Source: an uncultured Roseibium sp. (GTDB lineage: Bacteria > Pseudomonadota > Alphaproteobacteria > Rhizobiales > Stappiaceae). From it: a stretch of 64,000 nt of DNA. This document shows, piece after piece, positions 19,319 to 28,669 of this stretch. The translations under genes and the position numbers were made by a program. The stretch lies in the NCBI RefSeq assembly GCF_947496995.1, contig NZ_CANMFD010000002.1, forward strand, positions 806,001-870,000. Reading direction: 5' to 3'. Every line of letters starts with the position of its first letter. The stretch's first letter is position 1. Below the pieces are notes generated by a model. That model had not been told where the DNA came from, searched no databases, and was given only the letters and a program-made list of their open reading frames with translations.

Positions 19319-20803
19319 ATGAACGGCAAACTGCAGAAGGTTGAAACTGAGGAAGACATCCAGCGCCTCGCGCCGCATAACGCGGAAGCGGAACGGCAGC
19401 TTCTGGGTGCGATTCTGGTGAACAACGAGACGTTCTACCGGGTGTCAGACTTTCTCGAGCCGGTCCATTTTTTCGTCCCTCCCCACAAGGATGTTTTCGA
19501 GAAGATCTCCCACCTCATCCGGGCCGGCAAGACCGCGTCTCCGGTCACGCTGAAGACATTCTATCCGGCGTCAGCGAAAATCGCCGACCTGACCGCGACC
19601 CAGTTCCTGCTGCGTCTCGCCGGCGATGCTGCCTCGATCATCAATGCCGAGGATTACGGCCGCACGATCTACGATCTTGCCATCCGCCGGAACCTGATCC
19701 GCATCGGCGAGGACATGGTCAACATCGCCTATGACGCGCCGATCGACGTGCCGCCGACCCAGCAGATCGACGACGCTGAACGCAGGCTTTTCGAACTGGC
19801 CGAAACTGGCCGCACCGAAGGCGGATTCGTCACCTTCAGCGACGCTCTGTCGGAAACCATCGAGATGGCGCATGCCGCCTATAACCGCGAAGGCGCCCTG
19901 TCTGGCATTTCCACAGGATTGCGCGAACTCGACCGGCTGATGGGCGGGCTGCAGTCCTCCGACCTTATCGTTCTCGCAGGCCGCCCCGCCATGGGCAAAA
20001 CCTCGCTTGCAACCAACATCGCCTATAATATCGCCCAGTCCTACAAGGCGGAAGAACGGCCCGACGGCAACCTTGAGACTGTCAATGGCGGCGTGGTCGG
20101 CTTTTTCTCGCTGGAAATGTCGGCCGAACAGCTCGCCACTCGTATCATTTCCGAACAGGCGGAAATTTCGTCTTCGAAGATCCGGCGCGGCGATATCACC
20201 GAAGCCGAATTCGAAAAACTTGCGGCCTGCGCCCAGACCATGCAAACGGTGCCACTGCATGTGGACCAGACCGGTGGCATCTCGATTGCCGCCCTGGTGT
20301 CGAAGGCCCGGCGGCTGAAGCGCCAGCGCGGGCTCGACCTGCTGGTGGTCGACTATATTCAGCTGCTCTCGGGATCCGCCAAGAATTCCGGCAATCGGGT
20401 TCAGGAAATCACGGAAATCACGACCAACCTGAAGGCGCTGGCGAAGGAGCTGCAAGTTCCGATCATCGCCCTTTCCCAGCTCTCGCGTCAGGTGGAATCC
20501 CGAGACGACAAGCGGCCGATGATGTCGGATCTGCGTGAATCCGGCTCCATTGAGCAGGACGCGGACGTGATTCTGTTCGTTTATCGCGAGGAATATTATC
20601 TTTCCAAGACGGAGCCGGAAATCGGTTCGCCGGAATACGCGGCCTGGGAAGCCAAGCACGAAGCCGCCAAGGGCAAGGCGGAAGTGATCATCGCCAAGCA
20701 GCGTCACGGCCCGACAGGCACCGCCTACCTCCACTTCGAGGGCCAGTACACCCGCTTCTCCGACCTTGCAGAGGACGATCACCTGCCGGAGCGTTACGAA
20801 TAG
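19319..20803 (+). CDS. dnaB: Replicative DNA helicase
   Basis: 494 aa from the ATG at 19319, preceded by a GGGGGAC stretch; the frame runs 29 codons further upstream without similarity. Hexameric 5'-3' helicase at the replication fork. N-terminal DnaB domain (LAPHNAEAERQLLGAIL), RecA-like ATPase with Walker A GRPAMGKTS at 221-229, Walker B region LLVVDYIQLL, and SRQVESRDDKRPMMSDLRESGSIE-type motif near the end (given here in part). No intein is present. Confidence 0.96.
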   Translation: MNGKLQKVETEEDIQRLAPHNAEAERQLLGAILVNNETFYRVSDFLEPVHFFVPPHKDVFEKISHLIRAGKTASPVTLKTFYPASAKIADLTATQFLLRLAGDAASIINAEDYGRTIYDLAIRRNLIRIGEDMVNIAYDAPIDVPPTQQIDDAERRLFELAETGRTEGGFVTFSDALSETIEMAHAAYNREGALSGISTGLRELDRLMGGLQSSDLIVLAGRPAMGKTSLATNIAYNIAQSYKAEERPDGNLETVNGGVVGFFSLEMSAEQLATRIISEQAEISSSKIRRGDITEAEFEKLAACAQTMQTVPLHVDQTGGISIAALVSKARRLKRQRGLDLLVVDYIQLLSGSAKNSGNRVQEITEITTNLKALAKELQVPIIALSQLSRQVESRDDKRPMMSDLRESGSIEQDADVILFVYREEYYLSKTEPEIGSPEYAAWEAKHEAAKGKAEVIIAKQRHGPTGTAYLHFEGQYTRFSDLAEDDHLPERYE

Positions 20804-20852
20804 CCTGCTGCTGACAGAAATCGTATCGCCGCCGCGATACCTCAAACAATCA

Positions 20853-20887
20853 GGCCGCGCGCGTAATTGCCGCGGCCCGCGTTTTTT
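20853..20887 (+). terminator. Probable dnaB terminator
   Basis: GGCCGCG and CGCGGCC flank an 11-base loop, then CGCG and six T, about 50 bases after dnaB. Alternative pairings of the GC-rich arms exist. Confidence 0.6.
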
Positions 20888-20984
20888 GAAGATTGGCGGA
20901 CACGGCAGTCTATGGGTTAAAGTCGGCACCGATTCCAATGCTGTCTTGCGTGACTGGAGCACCACCCGGACCGTGACTTCCCCA

Positions 20985-22115
20985 ATGCCCTCCCCTTTTC
21001 CCTCCGATTTATATGGCGGTCGCCTGACCATCGATCTGGCGGCCATCGCCGCGAACTGGACCGCGTTGAACGGCAAGCTGGGCGGTAAAGCCGAATGCGC
21101 CGCGGCCATCAAGGCGGATGCCTACGGGGTCGGCCAGGAACAAGCCGGACAGGCGCTTTCCGGCGCCGGGTGCAGAACCTTCTTCGTTGCGGTCCCGGCC
21201 GAGGCTTTCGCCTTGCGGACGTCCTTGCCCGATGCCGTCATCTATGTTCTCGACGGTCTGTTTCCCGGATCGGCGGAGCATTTCATCCAGCATGATATCC
21301 GTCCCGTTCTGGGTTCGCTTTGCGAGCTTCGCGAATGGGCCGGGATCTGCAAAAGCGCGGGAAAAAATCTGGACGCCGCAGTCCATGTCGATACGGGCAT
21401 TCACCGGCTCGGCCTGTCACCGGCCGAGTTTTCCGCCGCCATGAGCGATGCGGATCTGCTCGGACCGTTTGTTCCCTCTTTTGTGATGAGCCATCTGGCC
21501 TGCGGATCGACGCCTGCACATCCGATGAACCGCCGGCAGCTCGACCTCTTCCGGGAGGTAACCGCTCCCTTTCCCCATATCCCGAGATCCCTGGCGAACT
21601 CCGCCGGTATCCTGATGGGACCGGAGTATCATTTTGACCTGGTCCGACCGGGCATCGCGCTTTACGGCGGCAAGGCAATCGACAGTGAACCCAATGCCAT
21701 GAAGCCGGTGGCCAGGGTCGAGGCGCGCATCATGCTGGTGCGCGACGTCCCCGAGGGTGACACTATCGGCTACGGAGCCCGCCAGACGGCCACACGCCCC
21801 CTCAGGAACGCCGTGGTTGCCGCCGGATATGCGGACGGCCTGCTGCGCCGTGCAAGCTCGTCGGATGAACGTCCCGGCGGCTTCGCCATGATCGGCGGAT
21901 ACAGGGCGCCTGTCCTCGGGTGCATTTCCATGGACATGATCACGCTCGATGTCACCGATGTTCCCGAAGAGTTGCTCAAGAGGGGCGCCCTTGTGGAAAT
22001 GCTGGGGCCGAGTGTTGCGGCTTCCGACCTTGCGGCTTATGCGGAAACCATCGATTACGAATACCTGACAAGTCTCGGGCGGCGCTTCGAACGCGTCTAC
22101 GCCCCTCTCATTTGA
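20985..22115 (+). CDS. alr: Alanine racemase
   Basis: 376 aa from the ATG at 20985; a GTG four codons upstream is equally in frame and neither has a strong ribosome binding site. PLP-dependent L- to D-Ala conversion for peptidoglycan. PLP lysine in AAIKADAYGVG, substrate region DTGIHRLG, catalytic Tyr in IGYGARQTA, and GCISMDMITLDVT in the C-terminal domain. The dnaB-alr-radA-cvpA-purF order is conserved in Hyphomicrobiales. radA starts 15 bases later. Confidence 0.94.
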   Translation: MPSPFPSDLYGGRLTIDLAAIAANWTALNGKLGGKAECAAAIKADAYGVGQEQAGQALSGAGCRTFFVAVPAEAFALRTSLPDAVIYVLDGLFPGSAEHFIQHDIRPVLGSLCELREWAGICKSAGKNLDAAVHVDTGIHRLGLSPAEFSAAMSDADLLGPFVPSFVMSHLACGSTPAHPMNRRQLDLFREVTAPFPHIPRSLANSAGILMGPEYHFDLVRPGIALYGGKAIDSEPNAMKPVARVEARIMLVRDVPEGDTIGYGARQTATRPLRNAVVAAGYADGLLRRASSSDERPGGFAMIGGYRAPVLGCISMDMITLDVTDVPEELLKRGALVEMLGPSVAASDLAAYAETIDYEYLTSLGRRFERVYAPLI

Positions 22116-22130
22116 TCGGAGCAGCGTTTC

Positions 22131-23525
22131 ATGGCCCGGCGGCCCTCGTCCTATGTTTGTCAGACCTGCGGGGCGGTTACCGCCAAATGGGCCGGACGCT
22201 GCGAATCCTGCGGCGAATGGAACAGTATTGTCGAAGAGCAGACCGGCGGCGGGATCGGCGGCGGACCCGGACGGGCCTCGCGCAGCAAGGGACGGGTGAT
22301 ACCGCTGGTGGGACTGACCGGCGATGCAAAGGAAGCTGCGCGCATCAGGACCGAGGTGGCCGAGCTTGACCGGGTAACCGGCGGCGGGTTCGTTCGCGGA
22401 TCGGCCCTGCTCGTCGGCGGCGATCCGGGCATTGGCAAATCCACGCTGCTGATCCAGGCTGCCGCCCAGTTGGCGAGGCTCGGGCACAAGACTGTGTATA
22501 TCTCCGGCGAAGAAGCGATCGGTCAGGTGCGGCTGCGGGCTGAAAGGCTCGGCCTTTCGGAAGCTCCAGTCGCGCTGGCGGCGGAAACCAGCGTCGAAGA
22601 CATCCTGGCAACGCTCGAGTCGGACACGGCACCTGCCCTGCTGATCCTGGATTCCGTCCAGACGCTCTGGACCGACAAGGTCGAATCGCCGCCCGGCACC
22701 GTCACCCAGGTCCGTGCCTCCGCGCAGGCTATGGTGCGCTACGCAAAGAAGAACGGTACCACCATGGTGCTTGTCGGGCATGTGACCAAGGACGGCCAGA
22801 TCGCGGGACCGCGGGTGGTCGAGCATATGGTCGATGCCGTGCTTTATTTCGAAGGCGACGGAGCCCATCAGTACCGCATCCTGCGCTCGGTCAAGAACCG
22901 CTTCGGCGCGACGGATGAAATAGGCGTCTTCGAGATGACGGGCAAGGGTCTCGTGGAGGTTCCGAACCCGTCGGCCCTGTTTCTGGGCGACCGGAACTCC
23001 AGCGCCCCGGGCGCTGCCGTTTTTGCCGGCCTGGAAGGCTCGCGCCCGCTGCTGATCGAGATCCAGGCACTGGTCGCGCAATCCTCTCTCGGCACGCCGC
23101 GACGTGCCGTGATCGGCTGGGACAGCGCGCGCCTGTCGATGATCCTGGCGGTGCTGGAAGCGCGGTGCGGCGTCCGCTTTTCCCAGCATGATGTCTACCT
23201 GAATGTCGCCGGCGGGCTCAAGATCAACGAGCCGGGCGCCGACCTTGCCGTGGCAGCCGCCCTGATCTCTTCACTCAGCGGACTTGCCCTTCCGGCCAAT
23301 TGCGTCTATTTCGGCGAAGTCAGCCTGTCCGGGGCCATCCGGCCGGTGGCCCAGGCTCAATCCAGGCTGAAGGAAGCGGAGAAACTCGGCTTCGATCAGG
23401 CCTATTGCCCGGAGGGCAACCTGAAGGACAGCGCGGGAGCGTCCTTCAAGACGACCGGACTGGCGGAACTTGGGGACTTTGTCGCCAAAATCTCGGCTGA
23501 GGCTGGTGCCTTGAAGGAAAGTTGA
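22131..23525 (+). CDS. radA: DNA repair protein RadA
   Basis: 464 aa. RecA-like branch-migration ATPase acting in recombinational repair. C4 zinc finger Cys10/13/24/27, Walker A GDPGIGKST at about 97-105, the RadA-specific KNRFG motif near 250, and a Lon-protease-like C-terminal domain (LNVAGGLKINEPGADLA). Expected length for RadA. It follows alr closely. Confidence 0.96.
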   Translation: MARRPSSYVCQTCGAVTAKWAGRCESCGEWNSIVEEQTGGGIGGGPGRASRSKGRVIPLVGLTGDAKEAARIRTEVAELDRVTGGGFVRGSALLVGGDPGIGKSTLLIQAAAQLARLGHKTVYISGEEAIGQVRLRAERLGLSEAPVALAAETSVEDILATLESDTAPALLILDSVQTLWTDKVESPPGTVTQVRASAQAMVRYAKKNGTTMVLVGHVTKDGQIAGPRVVEHMVDAVLYFEGDGAHQYRILRSVKNRFGATDEIGVFEMTGKGLVEVPNPSALFLGDRNSSAPGAAVFAGLEGSRPLLIEIQALVAQSSLGTPRRAVIGWDSARLSMILAVLEARCGVRFSQHDVYLNVAGGLKINEPGADLAVAAALISSLSGLALPANCVYFGEVSLSGAIRPVAQAQSRLKEAEKLGFDQAYCPEGNLKDSAGASFKTTGLAELGDFVAKISAEAGALKES

Positions 23526-23598
23526 CGCATGATGGAAACGGGTTCCAACTAAAGGTTGCCGCTCGCTATCGAGCGCCAGAAGAGGATTTTTCAGGACC

Positions 23599-24210
23599 AT
23601 GCCGATAACGCTGCTGGACGGACTTCTCTTGGTCATCATGTTCATTTCGGCGGTCCTCGCGATGATCCGCGGATTTGTCCGGGAAGTGCTCTCCATCGTT
23701 TCCTGGGTTGCGGCGGCGGCAGCGGCCTTTCTGCTCTATGAGCGCGTGCTTCCCTACGCCAAGCAATATATAGCCCATGACCTGGTCGCCATCGGCGTCT
23801 CCGCAGCTGCCGTCTTTCTTGTTACGCTCATTGTCGTCAGCTACATCACCATGCGGATTTCCGACTTCGTGCTGGACAGCCGCATCGGTGCGCTGGACCG
23901 GACACTGGGCTTCGTGTTCGGCGCCGTGCGCGGACTGCTTCTCGTTGTGGTGGCGATGATGTTCTTCAACTGGTTCGTCCAACCCGACCAGCAACCGGGC
24001 TGGGTGGTGAATGCCAAATCGCGGCCGATCCTGCTGTCCATCGGCGAGCGTCTGGTGGCCGTGCTGCCGGAAGATCCGGAAAAGGCGATCCTCGACAAGA
24101 TCCGCGACAACAACCTGACCGGCGGCGATGCATCCACGCCTGCAGAGGAGCCGAACTACAGCGACTCCGAACGCCAGGGCCTTGAACAACTTACGACGGA
24201 CAGCAATTGA
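23599..24210 (+). CDS. cvpA: CvpA family membrane protein
   Basis: 203 aa. Four hydrophobic helices at about 5-20, 30-48, 63-88 and 105-128 form the CvpA core (RGFVREVLSIVSWVAAAAAA). The last 75 residues are a soluble acidic tail. CvpA was named for colicin V export and affects envelope homeostasis; mechanism unclear. It is adjacent to purF, as in E. coli and many bacteria. Confidence 0.9.
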   Translation: MPITLLDGLLLVIMFISAVLAMIRGFVREVLSIVSWVAAAAAAFLLYERVLPYAKQYIAHDLVAIGVSAAAVFLVTLIVVSYITMRISDFVLDSRIGALDRTLGFVFGAVRGLLLVVVAMMFFNWFVQPDQQPGWVVNAKSRPILLSIGERLVAVLPEDPEKAILDKIRDNNLTGGDASTPAEEPNYSDSERQGLEQLTTDSN

Positions 24211-24392
24211 CGCGGACAGGCAACGTGTCCTGGAATGCAAAAATTGATCCGGAGTATCCTGCGATCCGTGGAACACAGGCTACTTCGGCACTTTGAAATC
24301 GATCAACTCTCAGAGCTCCAGTCGATTCCGATTGGACGCCGGTTGATCCAGGCAGGCTTTTTGATGCCGGCCGGAACGAAGGAGTGTTCGCC

Positions 24393-25865
24393 ATGAACGG
24401 CGAAGCCGACTTGCATGAAGCGTTTGACATCAATGACGACACGCTGCGCGAAGAGTGCGGTGTGTTCGGCATTCTGGGTCACGAGGATGCCAGCGCCCTG
24501 ACGGCCCTTGGCCTGCACGCCCTTCAGCACAGGGGCCAGGAAGCAGCTGGAATTGTCACCTACGACAATGAGCAGTTCCGGGCGGAACGGCATCTCGGGC
24601 TTGTCGGCGACCATTTCTCCGACGCGGAGACGATGGGGCGCCTGACCGGCATGGCCGCCATCGGACACGTGCGCTATTCCACGACCGGCGAGACGATCCT
24701 GCGCAACGTCCAGCCGCTGTTCGCCGAACTTGACGGCGGCGGCATCGCGGTGTGCCACAACGGCAACTTTACCAACGCCCTCACCCTGCGCCGCCAGTTG
24801 ATCCGCGACGGAGCGATCTGCCAGTCGACGTCGGATTCCGAAGTGGTTCTCCAGCTCGTCGCCCGCTCCCGCAAGGACAAGATCGTCGATCGCTTCATCG
24901 AGGCGATCACCCAGATGGAAGGCGCCTATTCCCTGGTGGCGCTGACAGCCAAGAAGCTGATCGGCGCCCGCGACCCGCTCGGTATCCGTCCGCTGGTTCT
25001 GGGAGATCTCAACGGTGCGCCTATACTGGCCTCCGAAACTTGCGCGCTCGATATCATCGGCGCGAAGTTCATTCGCGAAGTGGAAAACGGCGAGGTCATC
25101 GTATGCACGCCGACCGGGATTGAATCCTTTTTCCCGTTCGGCAAGCAGACCGCCCGGCCGTGTATCTTCGAATACATCTATTTCTCGCGGCCCGACTCCA
25201 TCGTCGGCGGCCGCAGCGTCTATGACGTGCGCCGGGAAATGGGCAGGCAGCTTGCCCGGGAAACCCGGGTCGAGGCGGATGTCATCGTTCCGGTGCCCGA
25301 CAGCGGCGTCCCGGCCGCCATCGGGTTCAGCCAGGAAAGCGGCGTGCCGTTCGAACTCGGCATTATCCGCAACCACTATGTCGGCCGCACCTTCATCGAG
25401 CCGACGCAGCAGATCCGCGCGCTTGGCGTGAAGATGAAACACTCGGCCAACCGGTCGCAGATCGAAGGCAAGCGCGTCGTGCTCGTCGACGACAGTCTGG
25501 TGCGCGGCACCACGTCCGTCAAAATCGTTCAGATGATCCGCGATGCCGGAGCCCGCGAGGTCCATTTCCGGCTGGCCAGCCCGCCGATCAAGTTTTCCGA
25601 CTATTACGGCATCGACACCCCGGTGCGCGAAAAGCTTCTGGCGGCCAAATACGGCCTTGAGGAAATGCGCGCCTATATCGGTGCCGACAGTCTGGCGTTC
25701 CTGTCCGTGGACGGCATTTACAAGGCCATGGGCTACGAGGGGCGCGACAACGCCAATCCGCAGTTCACCGATCACTGCTTCACCGGGGACTACCCAACGC
25801 CGCTGACAGACCTTTCAGGGGAACAGGACTTCATCAGACCGCCCCGCCTTGTGGAAGTCGGCTAG
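24393..25865 (+). CDS. purF: Amidophosphoribosyltransferase
   Basis: 490 aa from the ATG at 24393, eight bases after AAGGAG; an in-frame GTG at 24384 overlaps that site. First committed step of purine synthesis: PRPP plus glutamine to phosphoribosylamine. N-terminal glutaminase nucleophile is Cys22 in REECGVFGI, implying a 21-residue propeptide removed by autocleavage. The PRPP-binding signature VVLVDDSLVRGTTS lies in the C-terminal domain. The 180-base leader shows no riboswitch I could recognise. Confidence 0.96.
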   Translation: MNGEADLHEAFDINDDTLREECGVFGILGHEDASALTALGLHALQHRGQEAAGIVTYDNEQFRAERHLGLVGDHFSDAETMGRLTGMAAIGHVRYSTTGETILRNVQPLFAELDGGGIAVCHNGNFTNALTLRRQLIRDGAICQSTSDSEVVLQLVARSRKDKIVDRFIEAITQMEGAYSLVALTAKKLIGARDPLGIRPLVLGDLNGAPILASETCALDIIGAKFIREVENGEVIVCTPTGIESFFPFGKQTARPCIFEYIYFSRPDSIVGGRSVYDVRREMGRQLARETRVEADVIVPVPDSGVPAAIGFSQESGVPFELGIIRNHYVGRTFIEPTQQIRALGVKMKHSANRSQIEGKRVVLVDDSLVRGTTSVKIVQMIRDAGAREVHFRLASPPIKFSDYYGIDTPVREKLLAAKYGLEEMRAYIGADSLAFLSVDGIYKAMGYEGRDNANPQFTDHCFTGDYPTPLTDLSGEQDFIRPPRLVEVG

Positions 25866-25887
25866 CGCATCCGGCATACGGTTGAAC

Positions 25888-25919
25888 GCGGAATGCTCCA
25901 ACACCTTCAGATCGATCAA
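25888..25919 (-). repeat. Dispersed intergenic repeat, copy B
   Basis: Read on the minus strand: GATCGATCTGAAGG, then GTTGGAGCATTCCGCG, related to the copies at 13210-13244 and 30187-30220. It fills most of the purF-SDR gap and ends eight bases before the SDR start. Confidence 0.45.
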
Positions 25920-25927
25920 GACATTCA

Positions 25928-26656
25928 ATGGAAAAAGACTTTGAAGGCCGGATAGCTCTGGTGACCGGCGCCTCCCGCGGTATTGGCTATCAGCTTGCCA
26001 AACAGCTTGGTGCGCGCGGAGCCCATGTCATTGCCATCGCGCGCACGGTCGGTGGTCTGGAAGATCTGGACGACGAAATCAAAGCCGCCGGGGGCCAGAC
26101 GACGCTGGTGCCGGTCGACCTGACCGATTTCGATGCGCTGGACCGGCTTGGCGCTGCGATTTTCGAGCGCTGGAAAAAGCTCGACATCCTCGTCGGCAAT
26201 GCGGGCATGCTGGGCGTCCTGTCGCCCCTCGGCCATATCGGGCCGAAGGACTTCGAAAAGGTCATGGCGGTGAATGTGACCGCGAACTGGCGGCTGATCC
26301 GATCGCTGGACCCGCTGCTGCGTCAGTCGGATGCCGGACGGGCGCTGTTCCTGACCTCCGTACAGGCACAGACCTGCACGGCATTCTGGGGCCTGCAGTC
26401 CACCAGCAAGGCAGCAGTCGAGGCGATGGCCAGGACCTGGGCGAACGAAAGCCGGCAAACCGCCATGAAGATCAATCTGGTCGACCCCGGCCCGACCCGC
26501 ACCGGTCTGCGCGCCAAGGCCATGCCGGGTGAGATCCCCGAGAACCTGCCGACCCCGGAAGTCGTCGCGCAAGATCTGCTGAAGCTTTTGAAACCGGATG
26601 TTCTGGAAACGGGCCTGCTCTTCGACCGGGTCAGCCGTGAGTGGGTTCAACGCTGA
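25928..26656 (+). CDS. SDR-family protein lacking the catalytic Tyr
   Basis: 242 aa, Rossmann fold. Cofactor motif VTGASRGIG (12-20) and GNAGMLG (90-96) are intact, and Ser144 (FLTSVQ) and Lys161 are in place. The tyrosine expected four residues before the lysine is Gln157 (LQSTSK; codon CAG at 26396-26398). This Tyr is the general acid/base of almost all SDR enzymes, so the protein may be catalytically weak, use another residue, or act as a binding protein. The substrate is unknown. Alone after purF, followed by a HAD gene. Confidence 0.88.
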   Translation: MEKDFEGRIALVTGASRGIGYQLAKQLGARGAHVIAIARTVGGLEDLDDEIKAAGGQTTLVPVDLTDFDALDRLGAAIFERWKKLDILVGNAGMLGVLSPLGHIGPKDFEKVMAVNVTANWRLIRSLDPLLRQSDAGRALFLTSVQAQTCTAFWGLQSTSKAAVEAMARTWANESRQTAMKINLVDPGPTRTGLRAKAMPGEIPENLPTPEVVAQDLLKLLKPDVLETGLLFDRVSREWVQR

Positions 26657-26727
26657 GGTCCTCCTCCCCTTCTCCGGTTTTTCGAAGTCGCTCGTGAGGG
26701 GCAGTTCTGAATTCGGAACGTTCGCAA

Positions 26728-27342
26728 ATGCACAGCGACACCAGGGCAATCGCCTGGGACTTTGACGGGGTGCTCAACCGCAACATCGTCAACGGCCGGT
26801 TTGTGTGGGCCGACACTCTTGAAGCCGATCTGGGCATTCCGCTCGAGGTTTTCGAGAAAGGCGTTTTCGACGCACAGTTCGTACACATGATCTCCGGCAA
26901 GCGGGATCTGAAAACCCATGTGCAGGACTGGCTTGACCATAGCGGTCACGCTGTCGACGCGTCCACGCTTCTGGACTACTGGTTCGCCAAGGACGACCTG
27001 AAAGATCCCTACACAGTGGAGCTGCTCGGCCAACTGGCCGAACGCAACATTCTCCAGGTGATTGCGACGAACAACGAGACCCGGCGCTCCGCCTATATCG
27101 AGGAGAACGCGGGGTTCGGAAAGCTGGTCAGCCGCGTGTTCTCGTCGGGCCGCATCGGTCATGCCAAGCCCGACGCGGTTTTTTTCCGGCACGTCGCCGA
27201 AGCGATAGGCCTGGCTCCCCGCGAGATTCTTCTGATCGACGACAGTGCCGCGAATATCAGATCAGCCGCTGCGCTCGGCTGGCAGGTTTTTCATTTCACC
27301 GAAGACACCCGCTCGGAGCTTGCGTCCTTTCTCGGTCTTTGA
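26728..27342 (+). CDS. HAD-superfamily hydrolase (subfamily IA)
   Basis: 204 aa. Phosphatase motifs: I DFDGVL (nucleophile and acid Asp), II with Asn in ATNNE, III Lys in GHAKPD, IV DDS. A helical cap is inserted after motif I, the C1-cap position. A small-molecule phosphatase or phosphoglycolate-type substrate is plausible but cannot be specified. Ribosome binding site weak. Confidence 0.88.
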   Translation: MHSDTRAIAWDFDGVLNRNIVNGRFVWADTLEADLGIPLEVFEKGVFDAQFVHMISGKRDLKTHVQDWLDHSGHAVDASTLLDYWFAKDDLKDPYTVELLGQLAERNILQVIATNNETRRSAYIEENAGFGKLVSRVFSSGRIGHAKPDAVFFRHVAEAIGLAPREILLIDDSAANIRSAAALGWQVFHFTEDTRSELASFLGL

Positions 27343-27379
27343 AAGCATGCTTCCCGGCATTCAGGGAAAGGAGCTTTCC

Positions 27380-27751
27380 ATGCAGCTCGGTGCGTTTTCA
27401 ATCAGTCTTGCGGTCAAGGATCTTCAAAAATCAAAGGCCTTTTACGAAGGTCTCGGTTTTGCAGATATCGGAATTTCCAACGCGGATAACTGGACCGTCC
27501 TCAAGAACGGCGACACGATTATCGGGCTGTTTCAGGGCATGTTCGAGAACAACATCCTGACCTTCAATCCCGGATGGGATCAGGACGGCCAGCCCCTGAA
27601 GGATTTTCAGGACGTGCGGGACATCCAGAAAGACCTGAAAGCCAAAGGCTACAGCTTCGTCTCGGAGGCGGACGAGTCGGGCAGCGGCCGCGCCAGTTTC
27701 ATGCTGATCGACCCGGACGGAAACCCGGTCCTGGTCGATCAGCACGTGTGA
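27380..27751 (+). CDS. VOC (glyoxalase/bleomycin-resistance) family protein
   Basis: 123 aa from the ATG at 27380 with AAAGGAG upstream; the frame extends back over the end of the HAD gene without support. Two beta-alpha-beta-beta-beta modules: SISLAVKDLQKSKAFYEGLGF, split here as SISLAVKDLQ and KSKAFYEGLGF, and a C-terminal MLIDPDGNPVLVDQ. The class binds divalent metal and small molecules; substrate unknown. Probably co-transcribed with the HAD gene and convergent with the inositol-monophosphatase gene. Confidence 0.85.
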   Translation: MQLGAFSISLAVKDLQKSKAFYEGLGFADIGISNADNWTVLKNGDTIIGLFQGMFENNILTFNPGWDQDGQPLKDFQDVRDIQKDLKAKGYSFVSEADESGSGRASFMLIDPDGNPVLVDQHV

Positions 27752-27776
27752 ACCTGCAAAAAAGCGGTTTTTCCGG

Positions 27777-28574
27777 TCAGGCCGCTTCGAGTGGGGAGAA
27801 GGAACTTTCGGCGATTTCCTTCAGGTCGCTGAAGACGCCGGGAGCGCCGACGACCACGCGGGCACCGTGAGTGAGGGAATGGTTGATATCCTGTTCCATC
27901 ACTTCGCCGCCGGCTTCCCGGGTGATCAGCATGCCGGCAAGGCAGTCCCATGCGTTCATGTGGGATTCCACATAGCCGATGAGACGGCCGGAAGCGGCGT
28001 AGGCGAGCATCAGGCCGCCGGAGGCATTGCGGAAGAAGACGCCGCCCTTGGAAACGAGCGCTCCGACGACATTCACAGCGTCGGTGACCGCCGTGCGGCC
28101 GTTGAAGCCGACGCCGACGGAACCGTGGGAAAGGCTCTTGCTGTCGGACGCCTTGATGGGCTTGCCGTTGAGAAAGGCCCCGTGACCTGCCGCCGCCTTG
28201 AAGGTTTCGTTGGAGACCGGATCATGGATGACACCGACGATCACCTGGCCCTGGTGGACGCAGGCGATGATCACGCACCACTGCGGGATGCCGGCGACAA
28301 AATTCGCCGTACCGTCGATGGGGTCCGTCACCCAGGTAAAACCCGAGGTGCCCTCTTCCATGCCGTGTTCCTCGCCCAGAATGGCGTCTTGCGGATAAGC
28401 CTTGGCGATCTCGCCGCGAATGAGCGTTTCCACATTGCGGTCGGCTTCGGAGACGAGGTCCTGGTGGCCCTTCTGCGTCACCGTCAAGGTGTCCAGCTTG
28501 CGGAAATATTCCACTCCGAGTTCACCTGCCTTACGGGCCAGGGTTTCGGCGAAATCAAGCCGTTCTTGTGACAT
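27777..28574 (-). CDS. Inositol-monophosphatase family protein
   Basis: 265 aa from the ATG at 28574 (AAGGA upstream; a TTG one codon earlier is unlikely). Mg-dependent phosphatase fold: ILGEEHG, WVTDPIDGTANFVAGIP (metal-binding DPIDGT), and C-terminal NAWDCLAGMLITREAGG with WDCLAG. Could be a SuhB/IMPase, histidinol-phosphatase (HisN) or CysQ-like enzyme; sequence alone does not decide. Histidinol-phosphatase is worth considering because many alphaproteobacteria use this type. Confidence 0.87.
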   Translation of the reverse strand: MSQERLDFAETLARKAGELGVEYFRKLDTLTVTQKGHQDLVSEADRNVETLIRGEIAKAYPQDAILGEEHGMEEGTSGFTWVTDPIDGTANFVAGIPQWCVIIACVHQGQVIVGVIHDPVSNETFKAAAGHGAFLNGKPIKASDSKSLSHGSVGVGFNGRTAVTDAVNVVGALVSKGGVFFRNASGGLMLAYAASGRLIGYVESHMNAWDCLAGMLITREAGGEVMEQDINHSLTHGARVVVGAPGVFSDLKEIAESSFSPLEAA

Positions 28575-28669
28575 CAAAAGAGTTCCTTCAAAGAGTTTTG
28601 GCGGAGGAAAAGCTGTTCAGGGAAAATCGAACAGCTTTCGCGTGAATGATTGAAACGAGGTGGACCCGG

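Noticed and set aside
27752-27776. Shared terminator between the VOC and inositol-monophosphatase genes
   Set aside because: AAGCGG and CCGCTT pair but are only six bases and no T-run follows the hairpin in the required position.
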